Shown here one piece after another: positions 45,084 to 54,640 of a DNA stretch of 64,000 bases. The number at the start of each line of letters is the position of its first letter. Position 1 is the first letter of the stretch. The DNA is from Pelagibius litoralis (lineage in GTDB: Bacteria > Pseudomonadota > Alphaproteobacteria > Kiloniellales > DSM-21159): contig JARFRB010000116.1 of NCBI GenBank assembly GCA_029287455.1, positions 1-64,000 on the forward strand. The letters are read 5' to 3'. Below the pieces are notes generated by a model that did no database searches, had not been told where the DNA came from, and saw only the letters and a list, made by a program, of their open reading frames with translations. Both the position numbers and the translations under genes were made by a program.

Positions 45084-46922
45084 ATGCCCCTGCGCCGTCT
45101 GCCGGAAACCCTGGTCAATCGCATCGCCGCCGGCGAGGTGATCGAGCGGCCGGCGGCGGCCGTCAAGGAACTGGTGGAGAACGCCATCGATGCCGGGGCC
45201 GGGCAGATCGAGGTTCACTTGCGCGACGGCGGCCGGGCCTTCATTTTGGTGACCGACGACGGCTGCGGGATGACGCCCGAGGAGATGGACCTGGCGCTGG
45301 AGCGCCACGCCACATCCAAGCTACCGGACGATGACCTGGTGCATATCCGCAGCCTCGGCTTCCGTGGCGAGGCCCTGCCCTCCATCGCCGCGGTCTCGCG
45401 TCTGACGCTGGCCAGCCGAAGCCAAGACATGGCGGAAGGCTGGGCGATTTCTGTGGAAGGCGGCCAGCGCACCGCCAAGAAGCCCGCCGCGCTCCCCAAG
45501 GGCACGCGGGTCGAGGTCCGCGACCTCTTCTACGCCACGCCCGCGCGCCTCAAGTTTCTCAAGACCGCCCGCACGGAAGGCCAGTACGTCAAGGACACGC
45601 TGCGGCGCCTCGCCATGGCTCAGCCGGAAATCGGCTTCCGCCTGCAGGAGGAGGAGCGCGTTGCGCTGCGCCTGGAGCCGGCCGGCCCCTTCTCGGCGGA
45701 TGCGCGGCTGCGGCGTCTCGGCGCGGTGCTGGGCCGAGACTTCGCGGAGAACGCGTTGCCCATCGACGCGGAGCGGGAAAGCCTGCGCCTAACCGGCTTC
45801 ATCGGCCTGCCCACATTGAACCGGGCCAATTCCATGGGCCAATACCTCTTCGTCAACGGCCGGCCTGTGAAGGACCGCCTGCTGTTGGGCGCTATCCGGG
45901 GCGCTTATCAGGACTTTCTCGCCCGCGACCGTCACCCCCTCGTGGCACTCTTCCTGGATCTCCCGGCCGAGGAGGTGGACGTGAACGTGCACCCGGCCAA
46001 GGCGGAGGTGCGCTTTCGGGACGCCGGCCTTGTGCGCGGACTCATCGTCTCGGCGTGCAAACATGCCTTGGCGGAGGCGGGGCACCGGGCCTCCACCACC
46101 GTGGCCCAGGCGGCGCTGGGCTCTCTGCGTCCGGTCTTGGGGGCGGAGGGGGCGGCGATCAGCAGGCCGGCCTACGCCGGTGGCGCCTGGCGGCCCAACA
46201 GCCTGCCCCGTGGTTTGGCTGAGGCGGCCCACGGCTTCCATGCGCCCTTGCTGAACCTGGCGGATACCCCCGCGGCGCCGGGACGGAGCGAGCCTGACGA
46301 CTACGCGCCGCCCGGTACTGCAAACCCCGACAATGCCGCCGCCTATCCCCTGGGAGCTGCGCGCGCGCAGTTGCACGAGACCTACGTGGTGGCGCAGACC
46401 GGCGACGGCATCGTCATCGTCGATCAGCACGCCGCCCACGAGCGCCTGGTCTATGAGCGGATGAAGGCCCAGATCGCCGCCAAGGGCGTGGAGCGCCAGA
46501 TTCTCTTGCTGCCCGAGGTGGTGGAGCTAGACGATGCCGCCGCCGAGCACCTGGCCTCCCGGGCCGGGGAACTGGCGGAGCTGGGATTGGTACTAGAGGC
46601 CTTCGGCGCGGGTGCGGTGATGGTGCGCGAGGTGCCGGCCTTGCTCGGCCAGACCGACACCGCCGGGCTGGTGCGCGACCTGGCCGACGAACTGGCGGAG
46701 TACGACCAAACCTTGAGCCTCAAGGAGAAGCTGGAGGAATTCTGCGGCACCCTGGCCTGCCACGGCTCCGTGCGCGCCGGCCGGCGCCTGGCCGTGGAGG
46801 AGATGAACGCCCTCCTGCGCCAGATGGAGGCCACCCCCCACTCCGGCCAATGCAACCATGGCCGCCCGACCTACGTTGAGCTTAAACTGGCGGACATCGA
46901 GCGGCTCTTCGGGCGGCGGTGA
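45084..46922 (+). CDS. mutL: DNA mismatch repair protein MutL
   Basis: A 612-aa GHKL-ATPase. The N-terminal ATP site shows motif [11 protein letters not shown], motif II DDGCGM and motif III RHATSK with FRGEALPSI; the transducer domain follows. The C-terminal endonuclease metal site is [12 protein letters not shown] (the DQHA-x2-E-x4-E motif), supported by ACHGSVRAG and CNHGRPT, so this is the nicking type of MutL found in bacteria without MutH. The proline/alanine-rich linker lies at about residues 340-430. The start ATG 45084 is the canonical one. Confidence 0.97.
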   Translation: MPLRRLPETLVNRIAAGEVIERPAAAVKELVENAIDAGAGQIEVHLRDGGRAFILVTDDGCGMTPEEMDLALERHATSKLPDDDLVHIRSLGFRGEALPSIAAVSRLTLASRSQDMAEGWAISVEGGQRTAKKPAALPKGTRVEVRDLFYATPARLKFLKTARTEGQYVKDTLRRLAMAQPEIGFRLQEEERVALRLEPAGPFSADARLRRLGAVLGRDFAENALPIDAERESLRLTGFIGLPTLNRANSMGQYLFVNGRPVKDRLLLGAIRGAYQDFLARDRHPLVALFLDLPAEEVDVNVHPAKAEVRFRDAGLVRGLIVSACKHALAEAGHRASTTVAQAALGSLRPVLGAEGAAISRPAYAGGAWRPNSLPRGLAEAAHGFHAPLLNLADTPAAPGRSEPDDYAPPGTANPDNAAAYPLGAARAQLHETYVVAQTGDGIVIVDQHAAHERLVYERMKAQIAAKGVERQILLLPEVVELDDAAAEHLASRAGELAELGLVLEAFGAGAVMVREVPALLGQTDTAGLVRDLADELAEYDQTLSLKEKLEEFCGTLACHGSVRAGRRLAVEEMNALLRQMEATPHSGQCNHGRPTYVELKLADIERLFGRR

Positions 46923-46951
46923 GAGTGAATTTAGGGTCCGGCACCAACAAC

Positions 46952-47029
46952 CTCTGGATTGCCACGCTACGCTCGCAATGACGAACAAGAAACGACGTCA
47001 TTGCGAGCCGAAGGTGAAGCAATCCAGAG
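46952..47029. repeat. REP-like palindrome pair, copy 3
   Basis: CTCTGGATTGC (46952-46962) is mirrored by GCAATCCAGAG (47019-47029), an 11-bp perfect outer arm. Inside, GCTCGCAATGACG faces CGTCATTGCGAGC, so two repeat units stand head to head. It separates the convergent mutL and dimethylglycine dehydrogenase-like genes. Confidence 0.85.
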
Positions 47030-47052
47030 TTTGTTTGTGCCCCTGAAGCCCC

Positions 47053-49494
47053 TCACTCCGCGGCCACGAGCCCGCGCATGATGGCGCCCTTGGGGTCGAA
47101 CAGGGGCTCGGAGCGGGGCTGGGCGGGCAGACGGTCGCCGAGCAATTCGATCTCCCAGCCGTCTTGCGCGTCGGCGAGGTCCTTCGGCACATAGCCCAGC
47201 GCCACCGAGACGCCGGAAGCATGGGCATATCCGCCGGAGGTGACCCAGCCCTTGACCAGACCGTTGTGCCAGATGGGTTCGTCGCCGATCACGTCGGCAT
47301 CCTTGGCCTCCAGCACGAAGGTCTTGAGGGTCAGCGCCCCGCCCTCTTCCCGCTCGCGGGCGGCGGCGTCCTTGCCGATGAAGTCCGCGTTCTTGGTCAG
47401 CGACACGAAGCGGCCGAGGCCTGCCTCGTAGGGGCCGTAGATCGGGCGGTACTCGCGCGCCCAGCTGCCGTAGCTCTTCTCCAGTCTGAGGGCGTTGAGG
47501 GCGCGGCCGCCGAAAAGCCGGATGCCGTGGGGCTCGCCCGCTTCCATCAGCTTGTCGAAGAGCGTGCGCTGGTATTCCGGCTTGCACCAGATCTCATATC
47601 CCACGTCGCCGGTGTAGCTCACGCGGCCGACTATAGCCGGCGTCATGCCCAGGTCCATCTCGCGGATTGCCATGAAGGGAAAGGCCGCGTCGGACATGTC
47701 CTCGTCCGTGATCGCGGCCAGGACCGCCCGCGCCTTCGGCCCGGCAACCGTCAGGCCGACGAGCCCCAGCCCCAGGGCCTCTACCCGCACCTCGCCGCTC
47801 TCCGGCAAGTGCTCCTCGAACCAGCGCATGTGATAGGCCTCGGCGATGCCGGAGCCGACGATCATGAAGGTGTCGTCGCCCAGGTTGGACAAGGTGAAGT
47901 CGCCGATCAGCTTGCCGTCGTGCTTTAGCATGGGGGCCAGCGTCATCCGCCCTTCCGAGGGGATCTTGCAGGCCAAGATGCCGTCGAGCCACTCCCGGGC
48001 GCCGGGGCCGGTGATCCGGTATTTGGCGAAGCTGGAGATCTCCCCCAGGCCCACGCCTTCGCGCACCGCCCGGGCCTCCGCGCCGACATGCTCGAAATCG
48101 GTGGACCGGCGCCAGGAGAACTCGTCCTTGACGCCCTCCGGCGCGAACCACAGCGGCACCTCCAGCCCGTAGGCTGCGCCGAACTGGGCGCCGGCCGCCT
48201 TCAGCTTGTCGTAGACAGGTGTCGTCTTATGGGGGCGGCCGGCCTGCAGCTCCTCGTTGGGGAAGCGGATCGAGAAGCGGCGGGAATAGTTCTCGCGCAC
48301 CGTGGCGTTGGTGTAGGCCATGGTGGTCCAATCGCCGAAGCGGCCGATGTCCATGGCCCAGATGTCGAAGCCCGGGTCGCCGTTGACGATCCAGTTGGCG
48401 AGCGCCAGGCCGACGCCGCCACCCTGACTGAACCCGGCCATCACCCCACAGGCGCACCAGAAGCCGGTGAGGCCCCTGACCGGCCCGACCAAGGGGTTGC
48501 CGTCAGGTGCGAAGGTGAAGGGCCCATTGATGATCTGCTTGATTCCAGCGTTCTGAAAGGCGGGGAAATGGGTGAAGCCCACCTCGAGCGAGGGCGCGAT
48601 GCGGTCGATGTCCGGGGGCAGCAGCTCATGGCCGAACTCCCAAGGTGTCGTCTTCTCCGACCAGGGCACGCAAGCCTTCTCGTAAGTGCCCATCAGCATG
48701 CCGCCGCGCTCCTGGCGCAGGTAGAGCTCGCCGTCGAAGTCGACCACGTGGATCACTTCCTTGCCGGTGCGCTGGTTGACCTCGGCCACTTCCGGCATGT
48801 CCTCGGTGATGAGGTACATGTGCTCCATGGCAAGCACCGGCAGCTCCAAGCCGACCATGCGGCCGACCTCGCGCGCCCAGAGACCGCCTGCGTTGACCAC
48901 GTGCTCGGCCTTGACCTCGCCCTTGTCGGTGATCACCCGCCAGGTGCCGTCCGGGTTCTGGGAGAGGGCCTCGACCTTGGTGTTGCGCTCGATCTGGGCG
49001 CCTAGCTTGCGCGCCGACTTGGCGTAGGCATGGGTGGTGCCCGAGGGGTCGAGGTGCCCATCCACCACGGTCCTGAGCGCGCCGACGAAGCAATTGGGAT
49101 CGAGGAGCGGCATAAGCTCGTGCGCTTCCTCGGCGCTGATCACCTCCGCCTCGATGCCCAGATAGCGGCCCTTCGCGACCAAGCTCTTCAGCCAGTCGAA
49201 GCGCGGTTGGGTCGCCGCCAGCATGACGCCGCCGGTGATGTGCAGCCCGGTGGACTGCTCCGACAGCTCCTCGATCTCCTTGTAGAGATTGATAGTGTAT
49301 TGCTGCAGCTTGGCAACGTTCGGATCGCCGTTGATGGTGTGCATGCCGCCGGCGGCGTGCCAGGTGGACCCGGAGGTCAGCTCCGAGCGCTCGAGCAGCA
49401 GGGCGTCCGTCATGCCGAACTTGGCGAGGTGATAGAGAACGGAGCAGCCAACGACGCCGCCTCCGATAACGACAACCTGAGCCTCTGTCTTCAT
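47053..49494 (-). CDS. Dimethylglycine/sarcosine dehydrogenase-like FAD and folate enzyme
   Basis: An 813-aa protein with DAO, FAO_M, GCV_T and GCV_T C-terminal domains in order. The FAD motif is VVVIGGGVVGCSVLYHLA (residues 7-24). His46 in SGSTWHAAGG is the position of the covalent flavin link in dimethylglycine dehydrogenase. The C-terminal half (about 430-813) is the aminomethyltransferase-like tetrahydrofolate domain, including VGYEIWCKPEYQ and GGRALNALRLEKSYGSW. The expected reaction is oxidative N-demethylation with transfer of the one-carbon unit to folate. Dimethylglycine, sarcosine and related N-methyl amines cannot be told apart by eye. The gene lies 47 nt after the mttB-like gene on the same strand. 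Confidence 0.9.
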   Translation of the reverse strand: MKTEAQVVVIGGGVVGCSVLYHLAKFGMTDALLLERSELTSGSTWHAAGGMHTINGDPNVAKLQQYTINLYKEIEELSEQSTGLHITGGVMLAATQPRFDWLKSLVAKGRYLGIEAEVISAEEAHELMPLLDPNCFVGALRTVVDGHLDPSGTTHAYAKSARKLGAQIERNTKVEALSQNPDGTWRVITDKGEVKAEHVVNAGGLWAREVGRMVGLELPVLAMEHMYLITEDMPEVAEVNQRTGKEVIHVVDFDGELYLRQERGGMLMGTYEKACVPWSEKTTPWEFGHELLPPDIDRIAPSLEVGFTHFPAFQNAGIKQIINGPFTFAPDGNPLVGPVRGLTGFWCACGVMAGFSQGGGVGLALANWIVNGDPGFDIWAMDIGRFGDWTTMAYTNATVRENYSRRFSIRFPNEELQAGRPHKTTPVYDKLKAAGAQFGAAYGLEVPLWFAPEGVKDEFSWRRSTDFEHVGAEARAVREGVGLGEISSFAKYRITGPGAREWLDGILACKIPSEGRMTLAPMLKHDGKLIGDFTLSNLGDDTFMIVGSGIAEAYHMRWFEEHLPESGEVRVEALGLGLVGLTVAGPKARAVLAAITDEDMSDAAFPFMAIREMDLGMTPAIVGRVSYTGDVGYEIWCKPEYQRTLFDKLMEAGEPHGIRLFGGRALNALRLEKSYGSWAREYRPIYGPYEAGLGRFVSLTKNADFIGKDAAAREREEGGALTLKTFVLEAKDADVIGDEPIWHNGLVKGWVTSGGYAHASGVSVALGYVPKDLADAQDGWEIELLGDRLPAQPRSEPLFDPKGAIMRGLVAAE

Positions 49495-49541
49495 GGTAGT
49501 CCTATCTCTCGTCTCTTGGGGTGCTAAGTGGGGAAATACCG

Positions 49542-51101
49542 CTAGGGTTCGTTACCGCCGATGGCTTCCTTGCGCTTGGCGATATAGGCGTCGATGGCCT
49601 CCAGCCGGTCTTTGGCCAGGGGCGGTGCCTCGTAGGATTCCAGCGTCGATTGCCAGATCTCGGTGGCGCGCTCGGTCGCAGTCTTGGCGCCGGCGAGCTG
49701 CCAGTTTTCGCTGTTCTGCCAGTCACTCAGAATGGGTTCGTAGAAGGCGCCGCGATAGCGCTCCATGGTGTGCGCGCAGCCGAAGAAATGCCCGCCCGGC
49801 GCGATCTCTCGGTGGGCATCCAGGCCAAGCTCGGCCTCGTTCACGACGATGGGCTGGAAGAGTTCCGACATCGCCTGCAGGCACTCCACATCGATCACGA
49901 TCTTCTCGAAGGAGGCGACGAGCCCGCCCTCCAGCCAGCCGGCCGCGTGATAGGTCACGTTCCCGTGGCCCATGACGGCCCCCCAGAGCGCGAACTGGGT
50001 CTCATAGACCGCCTGGGCATCGGCGGCGTTGGAGGCGTTGCAGGCGCTGGTGCGGTAGGGCAGGCCATAGCGCCGGGCGAACTGCCCGCCCGCCATGTTG
50101 GCCTTGGCGTTCTCCGGCGTGCCGAAAGCCGGTGCGCCCGAGCGCATGTCAACGTTCGAGGTGAAGCCGCCGTAGACCACCGGCGCGCCCGGGCGGACCA
50201 ACTGCGTCAAGGCGATCCCAAGCAGGGCTTCGGCGTTTTGCTGCGCCAGGGCCGCGGCCATGGACACGGGGGTCATCGCGCCCATCAGGGTGAAGGGGGT
50301 GACGATGACGGCCTGTCCCAGCTCCGCCATCTGCATGGCGCCGTCCGCCATGGCGTCGTCGAGCTTGCGCGGCGAGTTCACGTTGATGTTGGTGATGGCC
50401 GAGGGGCTTGCCGCCAGGTCCTCGATATCCAGGCCGCGTGCGATCGCCAGGAGCTCTATGGAGTCGCGCACCCGCCCGGCTCCGATGGAGACGCTATGGA
50501 AAATCTTGTCCGTGTAGATCAGGTTCGCGCGATAGGTATCGAGATGGCGCGTGTTGGCGGGCAGGTCGATGGGCGCAAGGGCCTGGTTGCCCAGAAAATG
50601 AACGATGTTGAAGCTTTGGGCCAGCTTCACCAGCTCGCAATAGTCGGCGAAGTTGCCGGGCCGCCGGCCTCTCACGCGGTCGTGTACGTTGGGCGGGCCG
50701 GAGACGAAGCCGAAGTTCACGTTGTTGCCGCCCAGCACCAGGGCTCGCTCCGGGTTGCGCGGGGTCAGCGCGAAGCTACTCGGCGCGGTCGAGATGAGAT
50801 CCAGGATAAGGCCGCGGTCGATCCGCACGATACCGCTCGCCTCGTCGACCTCGGCCCCGGCTGCGCGGAACAGCGCGCGCGCCTGGCCGCTCATCACCTC
50901 GATGCCGAATTCCTCGAGAATGCTCAGGGAGGCGAGGTGGATTTCCTCAACCTGATCGGCCGAAAGCGGCTCCATGGGCGGGAAGGGGTTGGCGAGCCGG
51001 CGCCAGGGAAGCTGTTTCGGGCCAGGTGCCTCGGCGGGTTCCTGCCGCGCTTGCCGCCGCCGCCGCCCGCGGGTCTCCTTGCGCTCGCTGGCCAGGGTCA
51101 C
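49542..51101 (-). CDS. Trimethylamine methyltransferase family protein, non-pyrrolysine MttB homologue
   Basis: A 519-aa TIM-barrel protein of the MttB/COG5598 superfamily. Typical segments are HLASLSILEEFGIEV, FGFVSGPPNVHDRV, PGAPVVYGGFTSNVDMRSG and HAAGWLEGGLVASFEK. There is no in-frame amber codon, so it is a non-pyrrolysine member, the group that includes glycine betaine:corrinoid methyltransferases. No corrinoid protein or reactivase is encoded in the window. GTG 51101 has AGAGGAG ten bases upstream; ATG 51128 is an alternative start. Adjacent dimethylglycine dehydrogenase suggests methylated-amine or betaine catabolism. The methyl acceptor is unknown. Confidence 0.88.
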   Translation of the reverse strand: MTLASERKETRGRRRRQARQEPAEAPGPKQLPWRRLANPFPPMEPLSADQVEEIHLASLSILEEFGIEVMSGQARALFRAAGAEVDEASGIVRIDRGLILDLISTAPSSFALTPRNPERALVLGGNNVNFGFVSGPPNVHDRVRGRRPGNFADYCELVKLAQSFNIVHFLGNQALAPIDLPANTRHLDTYRANLIYTDKIFHSVSIGAGRVRDSIELLAIARGLDIEDLAASPSAITNINVNSPRKLDDAMADGAMQMAELGQAVIVTPFTLMGAMTPVSMAAALAQQNAEALLGIALTQLVRPGAPVVYGGFTSNVDMRSGAPAFGTPENAKANMAGGQFARRYGLPYRTSACNASNAADAQAVYETQFALWGAVMGHGNVTYHAAGWLEGGLVASFEKIVIDVECLQAMSELFQPIVVNEAELGLDAHREIAPGGHFFGCAHTMERYRGAFYEPILSDWQNSENWQLAGAKTATERATEIWQSTLESYEAPPLAKDRLEAIDAYIAKRKEAIGGNEP

Positions 51102-51261
51102 GTGACAAGATCTCCTCTTCTTGCGCATCCGCTTGGATTTAGCGGACGCGGGGATGAAGAAGAAGCTAAGGCGCCCGCCCCCCCCGTATCAGCGCCCGCT
51201 CGACCTGGACTGGGCTGAAAGCGACATTTGTCCAGATCTCGCCATTGCTGGGGACGGGAGG

Positions 51262-52701
51262 CTACGCGAGCGTGTAGGCGGTTTTCACGGTGGTATAGAA
51301 CTCTGCCGCGTAGCGCCCTTGCTCGCGCGGGCCGTAGCTCGACGCCTTCCGTCCACCGAAGGGGACATGATAATCAACCCCGGCGGTGGGCAGGTTGACC
51401 ATGGTCATGCCGGCCTCGGAATGGCGCTTGAAGTGGGTCGCGTGCTTCAGGCTGGTGGTGCAGATGCCCGCCGAAAGGCCAAAAGCGGTGTCGTTGGCAA
51501 CCGCCAGGGCTTCCTCGTAGTCGCGCACCTTGATGACCGACGCGACCGGCCCGAAAACCTCCTCGCGGTTGATCCGCATGGTGTTGTCGGTCTCCGTGAT
51601 CAGCGCGGGCTCCAGATAGAACCCCGGTGTCTCGCGCTGCAACCGCGCGCCGCCATAGGCGAGCTTGCCGTTCTCCTTGGTGGCGATTTCAAGATAGCTC
51701 AGGTCCTGATCAAGTTGGCCTTGATCGACCACCGGCCCGATTTGCACGCCCGGCTTCAAGGCATCGTCGATAATCAAGCCGCTAAGCTTTTCCGTGACGG
51801 ACGCCACGAAACGGTCGTGAATGCCTTCGGTGACGATCAGCCGCGACGAGGCGGTGCAGCGCTGCCCCGTGGAGAAGTAGGCGCCGTTGACCGCGCAGTC
51901 AGTGGCGATCGCTAGGTCGGCGTCGTCCAGCACCACAAGCGGGTTCTTGCCGCCCATCTCAAGTTGAAATTTTGCCATGCGGGCGACGCAAGCGGCGGCG
52001 ACTTGGCGGCCGGTCGCGACCGAGCCGGTGAAGGTGATGGCATCCACTTCCGGACTGTCGAGCAGGGCTTGCCCGACCACCGAGCCGCGCCCCATCACCA
52101 GATTGAAGACGCCCTCGGGCAGGCCGGAGCGGGAGATGATGTCCGCCAAGGCCCAGGCGCAACCGGGCGTGGTGTCCGCCGGCTTCAGGACCACGGCGTT
52201 GCCATAGCAAAGGGCCGGCGCGACTTTCCAGGCGGGAATGGCGATGGGGAAATTCCAGGGCGTGATGACGCCAACCACGCCGACCGGCTCGCGCGTCACC
52301 TCGACGCCGATGCCTGGGCGCACCGAAGGCAGCACCTCGCCCGCCAGCCGCAAGGCCTCGCCGGCGAAGAAGGCGAAGACTTGTCCCGCCCGCGCGGCCT
52401 CGCCGATCCCCTCCGGCAGCGTCTTGCCTTCCTCGCGCGAAAGCAGGCGCCCCAGTTCCTCCTTGCGGGCGAGGGTTTCGTCGGAGATGGCCTTCAGGAC
52501 CTCGTAACGCTGCTGCGGGCCGGAGTGCGCCCAAGTGGCGGCGGCGGCCCGCGCTGCTTCGATGGCGCGCTGGGCCTGGGCATCATCGCCGCGCGCGTAG
52601 TAGCCGATGATCTCGTCGGTGTTGGAGGGGTTGATGTTGGCGGCCGACTCGGCGCCTTCGACCCAGACACCGTCAATGAAGTTATTGTGCAAATCGCTCA
52701 T
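51262..52701 (-). CDS. NAD(P)-dependent aldehyde dehydrogenase (2-oxoglutarate semialdehyde dehydrogenase-like)
   Basis: A 479-aa aldehyde dehydrogenase. Asn150 in TPWNFPIAIP, Glu248 in LEMGGKNP and catalytic Cys282 in STGQRCTASSR are in place. The overall pattern (for example MVNLPTAGVDYHVPFGGRKAS near the end, spanning about residues 440-460) recalls alpha-ketoglutaric semialdehyde dehydrogenases of sugar-acid pathways. The position directly downstream of uronate dehydrogenase and lactonase genes supports that role. Broad-specificity aldehyde or betaine aldehyde oxidation is an alternative given the downstream methylated-amine genes. Confidence 0.87.
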   Translation of the reverse strand: MSDLHNNFIDGVWVEGAESAANINPSNTDEIIGYYARGDDAQAQRAIEAARAAAATWAHSGPQQRYEVLKAISDETLARKEELGRLLSREEGKTLPEGIGEAARAGQVFAFFAGEALRLAGEVLPSVRPGIGVEVTREPVGVVGVITPWNFPIAIPAWKVAPALCYGNAVVLKPADTTPGCAWALADIISRSGLPEGVFNLVMGRGSVVGQALLDSPEVDAITFTGSVATGRQVAAACVARMAKFQLEMGGKNPLVVLDDADLAIATDCAVNGAYFSTGQRCTASSRLIVTEGIHDRFVASVTEKLSGLIIDDALKPGVQIGPVVDQGQLDQDLSYLEIATKENGKLAYGGARLQRETPGFYLEPALITETDNTMRINREEVFGPVASVIKVRDYEEALAVANDTAFGLSAGICTTSLKHATHFKRHSEAGMTMVNLPTAGVDYHVPFGGRKASSYGPREQGRYAAEFYTTVKTAYTLA

Positions 52702-52753
52702 GCTTCGCTCCCTTCGCGGCGCCGGGTTTGCCGGAGCCCGGTTTTCCTAGGCG

Positions 52754-53548
52754 TCAATCCTCGAAGTGCCCGCGCGCGGCGAAGCCGCCGCCTTGATAGA
52801 TCGTCGCGGCGTCGTTCTTGTCCTCGGGCGGGAATTTGGCCTCGACGGCGGCGCGGAAGATTTCGGAGCTGTCCTGAGGGGTCCAGCCCAGGAAGGCCGC
52901 GTGGTCGTTATTCCACCAGGTCTCCCGGTTCGCCGAGACGCCGTAGAGGATCAGGTGCCCGGTCACCGGCGCGTCGAATACCGCCCTTACCATCGAGACA
53001 AAATCGCGCGGGCTGAGCCAGGTCGAAAGCATCCGGCGATCCTTGGGCTCGGGAAAGCAGGAGCCGATGCGCACGCAGACCGATTCCACGGCGAACTTGT
53101 CGTAGTAGTAGCTCGCCAGCGCCTCGCCGTAGCACTTGGTCAGCCCGTAGAGGCTGTCGGGGCGCTGGGTGGAGCTGTCATCCAGGCGCTCCGTCCGTTT
53201 GTGGAACCCGATGGCGTGGTTGGAGCTGGCGAAGAGCACGCGCGGCCCCCCCGCCTGTCTGGCGGCCTCGTAAAGATTATAGGTGCCAAGCAAATTTGCG
53301 CTCAGGAGATCGTCGAAAGCGGCCTCGATGGAGATGCCGCCGAGGTGCACGATGCCGTCGCAGTCCTTGACAAGATCGATCACTGCCTCCCGATCCGCGA
53401 GATCGCAGGGAACCACTTCCTCCCCCGCCCTCGCCGGCTCCATCTCGGCGACATCGGAAAGGCGCAGGACTTCGGCATAGCCCGCGAGCCCTTCGCGCAG
53501 AATGCCGCCGAGCCCTCCGGCGGCACCTGTAATGAGCAGTCTTCGCAT
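52754..53548 (-). CDS. udh: Uronate dehydrogenase-like NAD-dependent sugar dehydrogenase
   Basis: A 264-aa extended SDR. The Rossmann motif LLITGAAGGLGGIL is at residues 4-17, the family-specific SSNHAIGFHKRTERL follows, and YGLTKCYGEALASYY carries the catalytic Tyr and Lys. The sequence closely follows bacterial uronate dehydrogenases, which oxidise galacturonate or glucuronate to the aldaro-lactone. ATG 53548 has GGGAGGAG upstream; the longer open frame is a shadow of the lactonase gene. It starts 13 nt after the lactonase stop, a natural pathway partner. Confidence 0.87.
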   Translation of the reverse strand: MRRLLITGAAGGLGGILREGLAGYAEVLRLSDVAEMEPARAGEEVVPCDLADREAVIDLVKDCDGIVHLGGISIEAAFDDLLSANLLGTYNLYEAARQAGGPRVLFASSNHAIGFHKRTERLDDSSTQRPDSLYGLTKCYGEALASYYYDKFAVESVCVRIGSCFPEPKDRRMLSTWLSPRDFVSMVRAVFDAPVTGHLILYGVSANRETWWNNDHAAFLGWTPQDSSEIFRAAVEAKFPPEDKNDAATIYQGGGFAARGHFED

Positions 53549-53561
53549 CTTCTCCTCCCTG

Positions 53562-54449
53562 TCAGCCTTGATCCAGGAACCGCGTGATGGGAGCACCGGC
53601 GACTTCAGTCCGTGCGACCAGCACCGATCCCGACTCCGGGTAGGCGGCGACCCTCTCGGCGCTGACGCCATCGGTTAGCGAGGTGAGCACCAAGGTCCGC
53701 CCGTCGGCCCCGCCGAAGCAGGGCATGGTCGGCGCGGGCACCGGCAGTTCAAAAAACTCGATGAGCTCTCCATCCGGTGAGAAGCGGTTCAAGCGGCCCG
53801 CCGAGACGCCGCAGCTCCAGTAGCAACCCTCCGCATCCATGGCCGCGCCGTCTGGCCGCCCGATAGTGTCGTCAAGCTTCAGAAAACTTCGGCGCCCCGA
53901 AACCGCGCCGCTCGCCGGGTCGAAATCCCAGGCATCAACCCATGCGCCCGTTGAATCCGAATGGTACATGGTCCGGCCATCCGGGCTCCAGGCAAGGCCG
54001 TTGGAGACGTGCAGGCCCTCCGCCTTTTTCTCGACGCCGCCCGAGGCGGTGACCCGGTAGAGCGCGCCGATCGGGCGGCGCTCCTTGCGATCGTGCATGG
54101 TGCCGACCCAGAACGCACCGTCAGGACCGACCTTGCCGTCGTTGGTGCGGGTTTCCTCCTCGTCCGGCTCGATCTCGGCGAGCAGGTCCAAGGTGCCGCT
54201 CTCCCGGTCAAAGAGGTGGACAGCGTTGCGCAAGGCGACCACCAAGCGGCCGCTCTCCGCGAGGCCGAAGGACCCGATGGTGGGCGGCAGGTTCCAGACT
54301 TGCGCGCCGGCGCCGTGCTCGTCCATCTCGGTGATGGTCCCATCCAAGATATCGCACCACAGGAACTTGCCAGACCGGTCGTCCCAGACCGGAGATTCGG
54401 CAAGCCGGTAGGGTGCCCTATGCAGGCGGTGAAGATCGTGCAGCGGCAA
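53562..54449 (-). CDS. SMP-30/gluconolactonase family sugar lactonase
   Basis: A 295-aa six-bladed beta-propeller. The metal site is formed by Glu in LAESPVWDDRSG, Asn in TRTNDGKVGPDG, Asn in HVSNGLAWSPDG and Asp in GRPDGAAMDAEG, all present. GALYRV and CGVSAGRLNRFSPDG are also typical. It should open an aldono- or aldaro-lactone, matching the product of the uronate dehydrogenase next to it. It is the first gene of the minus-strand run and is divergent from the IlvD/EDD dehydratase. Confidence 0.9.
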   Translation of the reverse strand: MPLHDLHRLHRAPYRLAESPVWDDRSGKFLWCDILDGTITEMDEHGAGAQVWNLPPTIGSFGLAESGRLVVALRNAVHLFDRESGTLDLLAEIEPDEEETRTNDGKVGPDGAFWVGTMHDRKERRPIGALYRVTASGGVEKKAEGLHVSNGLAWSPDGRTMYHSDSTGAWVDAWDFDPASGAVSGRRSFLKLDDTIGRPDGAAMDAEGCYWSCGVSAGRLNRFSPDGELIEFFELPVPAPTMPCFGGADGRTLVLTSLTDGVSAERVAAYPESGSVLVARTEVAGAPITRFLDQG

Positions 54450-54507
54450 AGGTAGACTCCCCGGAGACTTCGGTTCGCCGCTACCTTAATCCAGGTCGGC
54501 CCCGGCG

Positions 54508-54557
54508 CGCGAGTCCTCAAGGCGCATTCACGTGTGTCCAGACCCTAGGGACTCGCG
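54508..54557. promoter_or_regulatory. Long-spaced inverted repeat in the divergent sugar-acid promoter
   Basis: CGCGAGTCC (54508-54516) is mirrored by GGACTCGCG (54549-54557), separated by 32 bases, between the lactonase start (54449) and the dehydratase start (54641). A further small palindrome CCCTAGGG lies at 54543-54550. An operator for a sugar-acid regulator is possible; no regulator gene is adjacent. Confidence 0.3.
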
Positions 54558-54640
54558 AAGCCCTCGTTGGAATGCGATAGTCCCTTGCTGGGCGAAGATA
54601 ACACTCGGTGCGAGAACAACATTTGGCGGGGGAGGAACCC

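Noticed and set aside
47053-51101. mttB and dimethylglycine dehydrogenase-like genes as a complete carnitine degradation operon together with the BKACE genes
   Set aside because: The BKACE pair is over 40 kb away, and the dehydrogenase beside it resembles lambda-crystallin rather than carnitine dehydrogenase, so no single operon can be claimed.
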